Origin: Pythium myriotylum | Taxonomy: Eukaryota; Oomycota; Peronosporomycetes; Pythiales; Pythiaceae | Direction of reading: 5' to 3' | NCBI GenBank assembly: GCA_023091665.1 | Contig: JALJCQ010000023.1 | Coordinates: 806,001 to 870,000, forward strand | Length of the DNA stretch: 64,000 nt | Part shown: piece by piece, positions 52,837-64,000 of the stretch | Layout: each line of letters begins with the position of its first letter | Numbering within the stretch: the first letter of the stretch is position 1 | Translations under genes and position numbers: made by a program | Notes under the pieces: generated by a model | Told to the model about the DNA's origin: nothing | The model's database searches: none | Seen by the model: the letters and a program-made list of their open reading frames with translations, nothing else

Positions 52837-54656
52837 GTTGGTAGTGAGTGCTGCTGGTGGTAAGCGTTCCTCTTGTGGACTGGAGATGTCGAAGGCAAAT
52901 TCGGTTGTGGGAAATGATCTCGTGCAGGTTCGGCTCGGTGGCTGACTCCCGCGCTTCGATACCTCCACGCTTGAATGCCAGCGACCGATAGCAACAACAC
53001 TTGGTGCGTATTGCCCAGTGCCGGAACAAAGCAGCGTAGAAGGAGGGAGAAAGAAAAAGAGAGAGAGGGAAAAAAGGGGACGATGATCATGATGATGATG
53101 ATGTGCTAGGTCGTTGCTTGAACATTGTGCGACAGCTCCGAACCAAAGTCATCCACTCCACTCCACGCCACATCACGTCAAGCCACCATTGACCAATTTG
53201 GCTCAACCAAGCTGAACCATCCATGGGTGGTTCTTCAACGTATCCGACTGGTGCATTCTTGGTGGATTTCATCGCCACGAATCAACACAAGACAATACCT
53301 TGTTTGTCACCACCAGTGTGTGGAGACAAAAACAAAGACAACGATAGAAATAGAAATAGAGACCCAAACCCAGGCTTGCTGCCTCCTTCCCTTGAGCTTG
53401 ATGGTCGGCTCCCAGACTGTCCACTTCCACGTCGGACGAGGTCGATCGACCCATCCAATCAAGAGTGCGTCCGTCTTCATGCAGTCTCTTCTCGGAACCA
53501 TATGGCTCAATCACTGAGACGAGGGTCAGTCACCCTCCTCCTGAGGGTGAGACCATCCAGAGACATGAGGTGTGCAGTTCGTGGAGTGTCTCCCACTCCG
53601 CCTTCACAGACATAGAGCTCTCACTCTCAGCCACGAGAGGCTCCGAGCCCGTACGCAATCGAGACCGTCTCCACGGCCGTCTTCAATTACGATGTGGTAT
53701 TCACGTTCGACGCTACCAATATACCTCTGCATCAATATATTCAAGTTCTCTCTCTATCTATCCATCTCTATCTCTCTGACGCACTCACACGCGTACCCCA
53801 CGCACAGTCACTGCAGATGAGGGATGACTCAGTACGTCCTACCCATCGCTTGCTCACTCGCCATTATCTCTCGCAGTCCCAGTGAATAAACTCCTACGGT
53901 CTAGTTTCGATGAGTCGGAACATGATTGCCGTCACACACACAACCTCCATAGTAATCACAAACTCCACAAGTGCGAATGTGGGTCCTTTGTCCGCCAAAA
54001 TCCATCCCTTTCTCCATGCGCGTCGAGTCGTGTCACAGGGATGGACTTGTTCATCCTAAAAAAAACTCCTGGGTTCAAGTTCGTGTCATCCATGGTCAAC
54101 TGGTGTTGAACAATCCCATCTCATACTTGCTGCACGCAGTGTTGCAACATACCGTACATCAGTACATCTGTCGTGATGATCACCCTGTCTTCAAATCCTT
54201 TCGGAGACGATAACGATAACGACGACACTTCAAGGTCCCGAGATCTTCAAGAAAGGTCATCGCTCCGGCTCAGATCTTCCAGCACATCCGTCACCTGTCA
54301 CCCACTGCAGTACTTGATGGCTCTCTTCATCCTCCACTCGGTTACAAAGGAACGAACCGCGCTTCTCAATGCACGCGTACGCGTACGGTACCGTCCTCAT
54401 CCACCCGACACAACGAAAAGCAAGTGCAGCTCGCCACCATCCAGTCTGGCTAATGTGAGACACCACCCACCTTCCAATAACACGAAAAAGTCATCGCCGA
54501 CTGATCTCGGCCTGTATCCGTAGCCGCGCCCCACGGAATCTCCTCTTCGCTTCTTTTTGTCCTCCTCACAACTCAATTTCGTCGGTTCCAACAACCACAC
54601 CCCAACACACCCCACCCTCCCAGCACAACCACCACCCCTCCTTCCCGTCATCCACC

Positions 54657-55229
54657 ATGAAGCTCATCGCCACTGTCGCCACCATCGCTGCCATTGCCCT
54701 CGGCCTCGATTCCGCCTCCGCGCAACTCGAAACCAAGTACTTCATGGAAGAACCGGCCGATATTCGGTCTCCACCGCAGGTGCTCGGTGGCGCTGACGAC
54801 AAGCCTGTCTTCAAGAGCTACGCGGGATACAGTCTCGACGTCGGCATGGCCAACAGCACGTCTGCAAGCCATCGTCAACTGCAAGAGGCCGAAATCGCCG
54901 TCGCCGCCTTCCAGGTCGCGGCCGCTGCCGCTCCCATCATCGCTCAGATCTTCAAGGGAACCGTAAAAGACTGCCAGCAGCTCGCTTGCTGGATTTCTAC
55001 CAACTCTCACACCTGTGCACTCGCCGTCGCCGAGAAGGTGCAGGCCGACATCACCCAGGGCCGTGACCGATACGCGTACGAGAGCATCCAGTCGAACGGC
55101 ATGTGGGTGCGCTACTGGCGCACCAAGTTCGAGCCGGCGGACCGCGGCAACATCGCCACGGGCAAGTGCACCAACGGCTCGCCCTTCACCGTGACCAACT
55201 GCCAGTCCACGGGCCGTGTGCAGTGCTAG
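54657..55229 (+). CDS. Gene A, unit 3
   Basis: The protein is identical to gene A of unit 2. One silent change (TCC to TCT, at about 54861) is the only difference seen in the coding sequence, so the encoded protein is conserved exactly. The upstream 1821 bp to gene B of unit 2 also match. Confidence 0.92.
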   Translation: MKLIATVATIAAIALGLDSASAQLETKYFMEEPADIRSPPQVLGGADDKPVFKSYAGYSLDVGMANSTSASHRQLQEAEIAVAAFQVAAAAAPIIAQIFKGTVKDCQQLACWISTNSHTCALAVAEKVQADITQGRDRYAYESIQSNGMWVRYWRTKFEPADRGNIATGKCTNGSPFTVTNCQSTGRVQC

Positions 55230-56391
55230 GCGAACACGCGCGAAACGGAAGCGATAACAGTAATGGGGAACAGCAAACAGAAAGGATATGGAAATGGATC
55301 GTAAGCACAAACACGACAGGCGGCTCCCCAGTCGACTGTCACATCGAGAAGACGCAGTGGTCCAGAGATTTATATGCATGGGCTCCCTCCCGTTCTTACT
55401 CAATAAAATTCCATTCGATTTCGATGCGGAGTCCTTGCCATGCCCAGTTAATGATGGCGATGCCACATCACTCTCGTCCGGTCACTACGGCTTCCGATGA
55501 TAGTTGGGTGCGTCAATATCGGGAAAGCTTACACATACAGATCGTCCTAATCGTTTCGGAGCCCCTAGCTACCCAATCGTAGTCGCGCCTCTTGGAACCA
55601 CATACTGTACACAAAAACTCCACGCAACACATGGGGTGGGACCACCAGGATTTCAGTGTGCAGAACGAAGTGGGCTGGGTTGAGGTGTTCCCGTCTCACT
55701 CTCATCCAAGTCGTTGTGAGACAGTGTCACAGATGCACATAGACGCGTCACGTACACTCGTTTGCAAGATCCAGTCTGCATAAAAGAGACACACCTCAGA
55801 ACGTCAGAACGTCAGAACGTCAGAACGTCAGAACTCTGTGCTCGAACACCTACCTACCTACCTACCTATCCCGGATACAGCTGAACGCTGAACTGTACCT
55901 CCGGACTACCAAGGCCTCAAGGTGGGACCTCCTCACAGCCATCTGAACAGGTCGAAACGAGACTCGACACCGGAGACTGGAGATTTGGGATTGGACACTC
56001 GGCTCTCGGCTCTTGGCTCTCGGCTCTCGGCTCTCGGCTCTCGGCTCTCGGTCCTTGGCACTCCAGTCCAGCGTCTAGCGACTATTACGTCTACAATCTA
56101 GAGTCTAGAGTCTAGAGTCTAGAGTCTAGTGTCTAGATGACGGGGTCACAGACAGCGTGTAAACTGGGATCAACCTCATTCGAAGCAAACCCTGCTTGTA
56201 TTCATAGTTTTAATCATATGAAAGCGTCATGTAGCGTTAACCGAGAACGTTGTCAGTGGTAGCGCTGCGTTCTCTCGTCGTTTCCTCTTTTGCATCGTGC
56301 GAGGTACCCAACTACTCAGAAAGACCCAAAGATACGAGTGAGGCCAACACAACCGCGACCACGCCCCCATGCGTGACCGAGTCCGCTCCAC

Positions 56392-56901
56392 TTAGCAGTA
56401 CACCTTGCCCGTCTCCTGGCAGTTGGACACCACAAAGTGAGACCCGCCGCCGCACTTGCCGTCCGCCACGGCGCCACGGTCCGGGGGCGTGAACTGCGTG
56501 CGCCAGTACCGCACCCACATGCCACTAGACGTCGAGCTATCGACGGCAAACGAGTTGCGGCCTTTGGTGAGCTCGCGCTGGACCTGGTTGGCGGCCGCGA
56601 ACTGGCAGTCGTAGTTGGGCGCCGCCACCCAGCACGCCAGCTGGTGGCACTCCTTGCCACTACCGAACATGCCGGCCAGCAACGGAGCCACCGACTGCGC
56701 GATCGTGAACACCGAGATCGTCGCGTCCGCCGCTTGGCCAGGGGTCACGCCAGCGTTCGCTCGGAGCGCGCGGTCGGCGTTAGTGGTGTCCGTGTAGGTG
56801 TCGGCTCCTGTCGTGAGGTCGGCCGTCTGAGCGAGCACGATCGAGCTGGTGGTCGTGGCGAGGGTAGCGACGGCGCAGAGAGCGGCGGTGGAGAACTTCA
56901 T
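56392..56901 (-). CDS. Gene B, unit 3
   Basis: The 169-aa product is identical to the other B copies. The A-B stop-to-stop spacer is 1163 bp and of the unit-1 minisatellite type. A single G-to-A change at about 57642 in the following spacer distinguishes this unit. Confidence 0.9.
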   Translation of the reverse strand: MKFSTAALCAVATLATTTSSIVLAQTADLTTGADTYTDTTNADRALRANAGVTPGQAADATISVFTIAQSVAPLLAGMFGSGKECHQLACWVAAPNYDCQFAAANQVQRELTKGRNSFAVDSSTSSGMWVRYWRTQFTPPDRGAVADGKCGGGSHFVVSNCQETGKVYC

Positions 56902-58721
56902 GTTGGTAGTGAGTGCTGCTGGTGGTAAGCGTTCCTCTTGTGGACTGGAGATGTCGAAGGCAAATTCGGTTGTGGGAAATGATCTCGTGCAGGTTCGGCT
57001 CGGTGGCTGACTCCCGCGCTTCGATACCTCCACGCTTGAATGCCAGCGACCGATAGCAACAACACTTGGTGCGTATTGCCCAGTGCCGGAACAAAGCAGC
57101 GTAGAAGGAGGGAGAAAGAAAAAGAGAGAGAGGGAAAAAAGGGGACGATGATCATGATGATGATGATGTGCTAGGTCGTTGCTTGAACATTGTGCGACAG
57201 CTCCGAACCAAAGTCATCCACTCCACTCCACGCCACATCACGTCAAGCCACCATTGACCAATTTGGCTCAACCAAGCTGAACCATCCATGGGTGGTTCTT
57301 CAACGTATCCGACTGGTGCATTCTTGGTGGATTTCATCGCCACGAATCAACACAAGACAATACCTTGTTTGTCACCACCAGTGTGTGGAGACAAAAACAA
57401 AGACAACGATAGAAATAGAAATAGAGACCCAAACCCAGGCTTGCTGCCTCCTTCCCTTGAGCTTGATGGTCGGCTCCCAGACTGTCCACTTCCACGTCGG
57501 ACGAGGTCGATCGACCCATCCAATCAAGAGTGCGTCCGTCTTCATGCAGTCTCTTCTCGGAACCATATGGCTCAATCACTGAGACGAGGGTCAGTCACCC
57601 TCCTCCTGAGGGTGAGACCATCCAGAGACATGAGGTGTGCAATTCGTGGAGTGTCTCCCACTCCGCCTTCACAGACATAGAGCTCTCACTCTCAGCCACG
57701 AGAGGCTCCGAGCCCGTACGCAATCGAGACCGTCTCCACGGCCGTCTTCAATTACGATGTGGTATTCACGTTCGACGCTACCAATATACCTCTGCATCAA
57801 TATATTCAAGTTCTCTCTCTATCTATCCATCTCTATCTCTCTGACGCACTCACACGCGTACCCCACGCACAGTCACTGCAGATGAGGGATGACTCAGTAC
57901 GTCCTACCCATCGCTTGCTCACTCGCCATTATCTCTCGCAGTCCCAGTGAATAAACTCCTACGGTCTAGTTTCGATGAGTCGGAACATGATTGCCGTCAC
58001 ACACACAACCTCCATAGTAATCACAAACTCCACAAGTGCGAATGTGGGTCCTTTGTCCGCCAAAATCCATCCCTTTCTCCATGCGCGTCGAGTCGTGTCA
58101 CAGGGATGGACTTGTTCATCCTAAAAAAAACTCCTGGGTTCAAGTTCGTGTCATCCATGGTCAACTGGTGTTGAACAATCCCATCTCATACTTGCTGCAC
58201 GCAGTGTTGCAACATACCGTACATCAGTACATCTGTCGTGATGATCACCCTGTCTTCAAATCCTTTCGGAGACGATAACGATAACGACGACACTTCAAGG
58301 TCCCGAGATCTTCAAGAAAGGTCATCGCTCCGGCTCAGATCTTCCAGCACATCCGTCACCTGTCACCCACTGCAGTACTTGATGGCTCTCTTCATCCTCC
58401 ACTCGGTTACAAAGGAACGAACCGCGCTTCTCAATGCACGCGTACGCGTACGGTACCGTCCTCATCCACCCGACACAACGAAAAGCAAGTGCAGCTCGCC
58501 ACCATCCAGTCTGGCTAATGTGAGACACCACCCACCTTCCAATAACACGAAAAAGTCATCGCCGACTGATCTCGGCCTGTATCCGTAGCCGCGCCCCACG
58601 GAATCTCCTCTTCGCTTCTTTTTGTCCTCCTCACAACTCAATTTCGTCGGTTCCAACAACCACACCCCAACACACCCCACCCTCCCAGCACAACCACCAC
58701 CCCTCCTTCCCGTCATCCACC

Positions 58722-59294
58722 ATGAAGCTCATCGCCACTGTCGCCACCATCGCTGCCATTGCCCTCGGCCTCGATTCCGCCTCCGCGCAACTCGAAACCA
58801 AGTACTTCATGGAAGAACCGGCCGATATTCGGTCTCCACCGCAGGTGCTCGGTGGCGCTGACGACAAGCCTGTCTTCAAGAGCTACGCGGGATACAGTCT
58901 CGACGTCGGCATGGCCAACAGCACGTCCGCAAGCCATCGTCAACTGCAAGAGGCCGAAATCGCCGTCGCCGCCTTCCAGGTCGCGGCCGCTGCCGCTCCC
59001 ATCATCGCTCAGATCTTCAAGGGAACCGTAAAAGACTGCCAGCAGCTCGCTTGCTGGATTTCTACCAACTCTCACACCTGTGCACTCGCCGTCGCCGAGA
59101 AGGTGCAGGCCGACATCACCCAGGGCCGTGACCGATACGCGTACGAGAGCATCCAGTCGAACGGCATGTGGGTGCGCTACTGGCGCACCAAGTTCGAGCC
59201 GGCGGACCGCGGCAACATCGCCACGGGCAAGTGCACCAACGGCTCGCCCTTCACCGTGACCAACTGCCAGTCCACGGGCCGTGTGCAGTGCTAG
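58722..59294 (+). CDS. Gene A, unit 4
   Basis: The protein is identical to units 2 and 3. Just after the stop, GTAATGGTGAAC (about 59328) replaces the GTAATGGGGAAC of units 1-3; unit 5 shares this change. Confidence 0.92.
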   Translation: MKLIATVATIAAIALGLDSASAQLETKYFMEEPADIRSPPQVLGGADDKPVFKSYAGYSLDVGMANSTSASHRQLQEAEIAVAAFQVAAAAAPIIAQIFKGTVKDCQQLACWISTNSHTCALAVAEKVQADITQGRDRYAYESIQSNGMWVRYWRTKFEPADRGNIATGKCTNGSPFTVTNCQSTGRVQC

Positions 59295-60470
59295 GCGAAC
59301 ACGCGCGAAACGGAAGCGATAACAGTAATGGTGAACAGCAAACAGAAAGGATATGGAAATGGATCGTAAGCACAAACACGACAGGCGGCTCCCCAGTCGA
59401 CTGTCACATCGAGAAGACGCAGTGGTCCAGAGATTTATATGCATGGGCTCCCTCCCGTTCTTACTCAATAAAATTCCATTCGATTTCGATGCGGAGTCCT
59501 TGCCATGCCCAGTTAATGATGGCGATGCCACATCACTCTCGTCCGGTCACTACGGCTTCCGATGATAGTTGGGTGCGTCAATATCGGGAAAGCTTACACA
59601 TACAGATCGTCCTAATCGTTTCGGAGCCCCTAGCTACCCAATCGTAGTCGCGCCTCTTGGAACCACATACTGTACACAAAAACTCCACGCAACACATGGG
59701 GTGGGACCACCAGGATTTCAGTGTGCAGAACGAAGTGGGCTGGGTTGAGGTGTTCCCGTCTCACTCTCATCCAAGTCGTTGTGAGACAGTGTCACAGATG
59801 CACATAGACGCGTCACGTACACTCGTTTGCAAGATCCAGTCTGCATAAAAGAGACACACCTCAGAACGTCAGAACGTCAGAACGTCAGAACGTCAGAACT
59901 CTGTGCTCGAACACCTACCTACCTACCTACCTATCCCGGATACAGCTGAACGCTGAACTGTACCTCCGGACTACCAAGGCCTCAAGGTGGGACCTCCTCA
60001 CAGCCATCTGAACAGGTCGAAACGAGACTCGACACCGGAGACTGGAGATTTGGGATTGGACACTCGGCTCTCGGCTCTTGGCTCTCGGCTCTCGGCTCTT
60101 GGCTCTCGGCTCTCGGCTCTCGGCTCTCGGCTCTCGGTCCTTGGCACTCCAGTCCAGCTTCCAGCGTCTATCACGTCTACAATCTAGAGTCTAGAGTCTA
60201 GAGTCTAGTGTCTAGATGACGGGGTCACAGACAGCGTGTAAACTGGGATCAACCTCATTCGAAGCAAACCCTGCTTGTATTCATAGTTTTAATCATATGA
60301 AAGCGTCATGTAGCGTTAACCGAGAACGTTGTCAGTGGTAGCGCTGCGTTCTCTCGTCGTTTCCTCTTTTGCATCGTGCGAGGTACCCAACTACTCAGAA
60401 AGACCCAAAGATACGAGTGAGGCCAACACAACCGCGACCACGCCCCCATGCGTGACCGAGTCCGCTCCAC

Positions 60471-60980
60471 TTAGCAGTACACCTTGCCCGTCTCCTGGCA
60501 GTTGGACACCACAAAGTGAGACCCGCCGCCGCACTTGCCGTCCGCCACGGCGCCACGGTCCGGGGGCGTGAACTGCGTGCGCCAGTACCGCACCCACATG
60601 CCACTAGACGTCGAGCTATCGACGGCAAACGAGTTGCGGCCTTTGGTGAGCTCGCGCTGGACCTGGTTGGCGGCCGCGAACTGGCAGTCGTAGTTGGGCG
60701 CCGCCACCCAGCACGCCAGCTGGTGGCACTCCTTGCCACTACCGAACATGCCGGCCAGCAACGGAGCCACCGACTGCGCGATCGTGAACACCGAGATCGT
60801 CGCGTCCGCCGCTTGGCCAGGGGTCACGCCAGCGTTCGCTCGGAGCGCGCGGTCGGCGTTAGTGGTGTCCGTGTAGGTGTCGGCTCCTGTCGTGAGGTCG
60901 GCCGTCTGAGCGAGCACGATCGAGCTGGTGGTCGTGGCGAGGGTAGCGACGGCGCAGAGAGCGGCGGTGGAGAACTTCAT
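60471..60980 (-). CDS. Gene B, unit 4
   Basis: The 169-aa product is identical to the other B copies. The spacer to gene A of this unit is the longest (1177 bp), with the unit-2 minisatellite type plus one more GAACGTCA repeat. A G-to-A change near 61791 marks the following spacer. Confidence 0.9.
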   Translation of the reverse strand: MKFSTAALCAVATLATTTSSIVLAQTADLTTGADTYTDTTNADRALRANAGVTPGQAADATISVFTIAQSVAPLLAGMFGSGKECHQLACWVAAPNYDCQFAAANQVQRELTKGRNSFAVDSSTSSGMWVRYWRTQFTPPDRGAVADGKCGGGSHFVVSNCQETGKVYC

Positions 60981-62800
60981 GTTGGTAGTGAGTGCTGCTG
61001 GTGGTAAGCGTTCCTCTTGTGGACTGGAGATGTCGAAGGCAAATTCGGTTGTGGGAAATGATCTCGTGCAGGTTCGGCTCGGTGGCTGACTCCCGCGCTT
61101 CGATACCTCCACGCTTGAATGCCAGCGACCGATAGCAACAACACTTGGTGCGTATTGCCCAGTGCCGGAACAAAGCAGCGTAGAAGGAGGGAGAAAGAAA
61201 AAGAGAGAGAGGGAAAAAAGGGGACGATGATCATGATGATGATGATGTGCTAGGTCGTTGCTTGAACATTGTGCGACAGCTCCGAACCAAAGTCATCCAC
61301 TCCACTCCACGCCACATCACGTCAAGCCACCATTGACCAATTTGGCTCAACCAAGCTGAACCATCCATGGGTGGTTCTTCAACGTATCCGACTGGTGCAT
61401 TCTTGGTGGATTTCATCGCCACGAATCAACACAAGACAATACCTTGTTTGTCACCACCAGTGTGTGGAGACAAAAACAAAGACAACGATAGAAATAGAAA
61501 TAGAGACCCAAACCCAGGCTTGCTGCCTCCTTCCCTTGAGCTTGATGGTCGGCTCCCAGACTGTCCACTTCCACGTCGGACGAGGTCGATCGACCCATCC
61601 AATCAAGAGTGCGTCCGTCTTCATGCAGTCTCTTCTCGGAACCATATGGCTCAATCACTGAGACGAGGGTCAGTCACCCTCCTCCTGAGGGTGAGACCAT
61701 CCAGAGACATGAGGTGTGCAGTTCGTGGAGTGTCTCCCACTCCGCCTTCACAGACATAGAGCTCTCACTCTCAGCCACGAGAGGCTCCGAACCCGTACGC
61801 AATCGAGACCGTCTCCACGGCCGTCTTCAATTACGATGTGGTATTCACGTTCGACGCTACCAATATACCTCTGCATCAATATATTCAAGTTCTCTCTCTA
61901 TCTATCCATCTCTATCTCTCTGACGCACTCACACGCGTACCCCACGCACAGTCACTGCAGATGAGGGATGACTCAGTACGTCCTACCCATCGCTTGCTCA
62001 CTCGCCATTATCTCTCGCAGTCCCAGTGAATAAACTCCTACGGTCTAGTTTCGATGAGTCGGAACATGATTGCCGTCACACACACAACCTCCATAGTAAT
62101 CACAAACTCCACAAGTGCGAATGTGGGTCCTTTGTCCGCCAAAATCCATCCCTTTCTCCATGCGCGTCGAGTCGTGTCACAGGGATGGACTTGTTCATCC
62201 TAAAAAAAACTCCTGGGTTCAAGTTCGTGTCATCCATGGTCAACTGGTGTTGAACAATCCCATCTCATACTTGCTGCACGCAGTGTTGCAACATACCGTA
62301 CATCAGTACATCTGTCGTGATGATCACCCTGTCTTCAAATCCTTTCGGAGACGATAACGATAACGACGACACTTCAAGGTCCCGAGATCTTCAAGAAAGG
62401 TCATCGCTCCGGCTCAGATCTTCCAGCACATCCGTCACCTGTCACCCACTGCAGTACTTGATGGCTCTCTTCATCCTCCACTCGGTTACAAAGGAACGAA
62501 CCGCGCTTCTCAATGCACGCGTACGCGTACGGTACCGTCCTCATCCACCCGACACAACGAAAAGCAAGTGCAGCTCGCCACCATCCAGTCTGGCTAATGT
62601 GAGACACCACCCACCTTCCAATAACACGAAAAAGTCATCGCCGACTGATCTCGGCCTGTATCCGTAGCCGCGCCCCACGGAATCTCCTCTTCGCTTCTTT
62701 TTGTCCTCCTCACAACTCAATTTCGTCGGTTCCAACAACCACACCCCAACACACCCCACCCTCCCAGCACAACCACCACCCCTCCTTCCCGTCATCCACC

Positions 62801-63373
62801 ATGAAGCTCATCGCCACTGTCGCCACCATCGCTGCCATTGCCCTCGGCCTCGATTCCGCCTCCGCGCAACTCGAAACCAAGTACTTCATGGAAGAACCGG
62901 CCGATATTCGGTCTCCACCGCAGGTGCTCGGTGGCGCTGACGACAAGCCTGTCTTCAAGAGCTACGCGGGATACAGTCTCGACGTCGGCATGGCCAACAG
63001 CACGTCCGCAAGCCATCGTCAACTGCAAGAGGCCGAAATCGCCGTCGCCGCCTTCCAGGTCGCGGCCGCTGCCGCTCCCATCATCGCTCAGATCTTCAAG
63101 GGAACCGTAAAAGACTGCCAGCAGCTCGCTTGCTGGATTTCTACCAACTCTCACACCTGTGCACTCGCCGTCGCCGAGAAGGTGCAGGCCGACATCACCC
63201 AGGGCCGTGACCGATACGCGTACGAGAGCATCCAGTCGAACGGCATGTGGGTGCGCTACTGGCGCACCAAGTTCGAGCCGGCGGACCGCGGCAACATCGC
63301 CACGGGCAAGTGCACCAACGGCTCGCCCTTCACCGTGACCAACTGCCAGTCCACGGGCCGTGTGCAGTGCTAG
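62801..63373 (+). CDS. Gene A, unit 5
   Basis: The protein is identical to units 2-4. It carries the same GTAATGGTGAAC 3' flank as unit 4. The matching gene B would begin to the right of the window end. Confidence 0.92.
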   Translation: MKLIATVATIAAIALGLDSASAQLETKYFMEEPADIRSPPQVLGGADDKPVFKSYAGYSLDVGMANSTSASHRQLQEAEIAVAAFQVAAAAAPIIAQIFKGTVKDCQQLACWISTNSHTCALAVAEKVQADITQGRDRYAYESIQSNGMWVRYWRTKFEPADRGNIATGKCTNGSPFTVTNCQSTGRVQC

Positions 63374-64000
63374 GCGAACACGCGCGAAACGGAAGCGATA
63401 ACAGTAATGGTGAACAGCAAACAGAAAGGATATGGAAATGGATCGTAAGCACAAACACGACAGGCGGCTCCCCAGTCGACTGTCACATCGAGAAGACGCA
63501 GTGGTCCAGAGATTTATATGCATGGGCTCCCTCCCGTTCTTACTCAATAAAATTCCATTCGATTTCGATGCGGAGTCCTTGCCATGCCCAGTTAATGATG
63601 GCGATGCCACATCACTCTCGTCCGGTCACTACGGCTTCCGATGATAGTTGGGTGCGTCAATATCGGGAAAGCTTACACATACAGATCGTCCTAATCGTTT
63701 CGGAGCCCCTAGCTACCCAATCGTAGTCGCGCCTCTTGGAACCACATACTGTACACAAAAACTCCACGCAACACATGGGGTGGGACCACCAGGATTTCAG
63801 TGTGCAGAACGAAGTGGGCTGGGTTGAGGTGTTCCCGTCTCACTCTCATCCAAGTCGTTGTGAGACAGTGTCACAGATGCACATAGACGCGTCACGTACA
63901 CTCGTTTGCAAGATCCAGTCTGCATAAAAGAGACACACCTCAGAACGTCAGAACGTCAGAACGTCAGAACGTCAGAACTCTGTGCTCGAACACCTACCTA
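63374..64000. other. Start of the A-B spacer of unit 5, cut by the window
   Basis: Contains the AATAAA signal, then the GAACGTCA x4 repeat at 63951-63978 and the start of the CCTA run. The array clearly continues past 64000. Confidence 0.9.

Larger units (their letters stand above)
46512..64000. repeat. Tandem array of ~4.07-kb two-gene units
   Basis: Unit starts (first base of gene A): 46529-equivalent, 50586, 54657, 58722 and 62801, giving periods of 4057, 4071, 4065 and 4079 bp. Each unit is A (+), ~1.16 kb spacer with minisatellites, B (-), then a 1.82-kb spacer to the next A. The B-start to A-start distance is the same in all four cases (48765-50586, 52836-54657, 56901-58722, 60980-62801), and all length change is in the A-B spacer (1155, 1169, 1163 and 1177 bp between stop codons). 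Only a handful of base changes separate units. The array is cut by the right edge of the window. Confidence 0.97.

Noticed and set aside
54648..55466. 272-codon open frame on the minus strand over gene A in each unit (also 50577-51395, 58713-59531, 62792-63610)
   Set aside because: Mirror of gene A in GC-rich codons; gene A on the plus strand has a signal peptide and ordered cysteines, the antisense frame has no recognisable features.
46512..64000. CRISPR-like or phage-like explanation for the repeats
   Set aside because: Units are 4 kb, contain eukaryotic-type secreted genes, and the minisatellites have no spacers of regular unique sequence.

Overview
The window looks like nuclear DNA of an oomycete, probably of the Pythium/Phytophthora type; I cannot name the species. 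Reasons: genes are compact and GC-rich, lie on both strands, and have short GT-AG introns, mostly 58-73 nt. Start regions carry Inr/FPR-like elements (close to the oomycete core GCTCATTYYNCAWTTT). The gene set is typical: BT1-type folate/biopterin transporter, jacalin-like lectin, secreted CAP protein, GPI-type GH17 glucanase, Slo-type K+ channel and chromodomain LTR retrotransposon. There are no bacterial operons, CRISPR arrays or recognisable tRNA/rRNA genes.

1-39 kb is ordinary housekeeping territory. In order: 3' end of a folate-biopterin transporter (+), two-domain jacalin-like protein (+), CAP protein (-), a decayed copy of a coiled-coil gene (+), WDR25-like WD40 protein (+), HIG1-domain protein (+), unrecognised helical protein (+), dynamin-like GTPase (-), BMT5-like rRNA methyltransferase (+), six-exon Slo/BK-type K+ channel (-), HAT1 (+), STE20/GCK kinase (+), kinesin-14 (-), membrane-anchored histidine acid phosphatase (+), an OXLD1-type domain fused to a cytochrome-P450-reductase-type module (+), HIT protein (+), GH17 glucanase (-) and the coiled-coil gene that is the source of the 5.6 kb pseudogene (-). 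Exon joins were worked out by eye for the spliced genes and keep frame.

39.2-46.5 kb is a decayed repeat zone. It holds a 5'-truncated Ty3/chromovirus (RNase H, integrase, chromodomain, one 276-bp LTR). Abutting it is a frameshifted secreted cysteine-rich gene ('copy 0'). Then come a diverged copy of that family's upstream flank with no gene behind it, and RNase H relics flanked by direct and inverted repeats.

46.5-64 kb is the most unusual part: a near-identical tandem array of about 4.07-kb units, running off the right edge. Each unit carries two convergent intronless genes, A (190 aa, +) and B (169 aa, -). Both encode small secreted proteins that share a C-terminal six-cysteine domain with identical Cys spacing (5-9-51-11-8), a hydrophobic helix before it, and an RxL[R/Q] motif between the signal peptide and that helix. 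The window holds five A and four B copies; the leftmost A has a scrambled start. The divergent B-to-A promoter interval is exactly constant, while the A-to-B interval varies through minisatellites that alternate between two types. I do not recognise the family. The layout suggests recently amplified secreted effector-like or membrane-active proteins, which is an inference.
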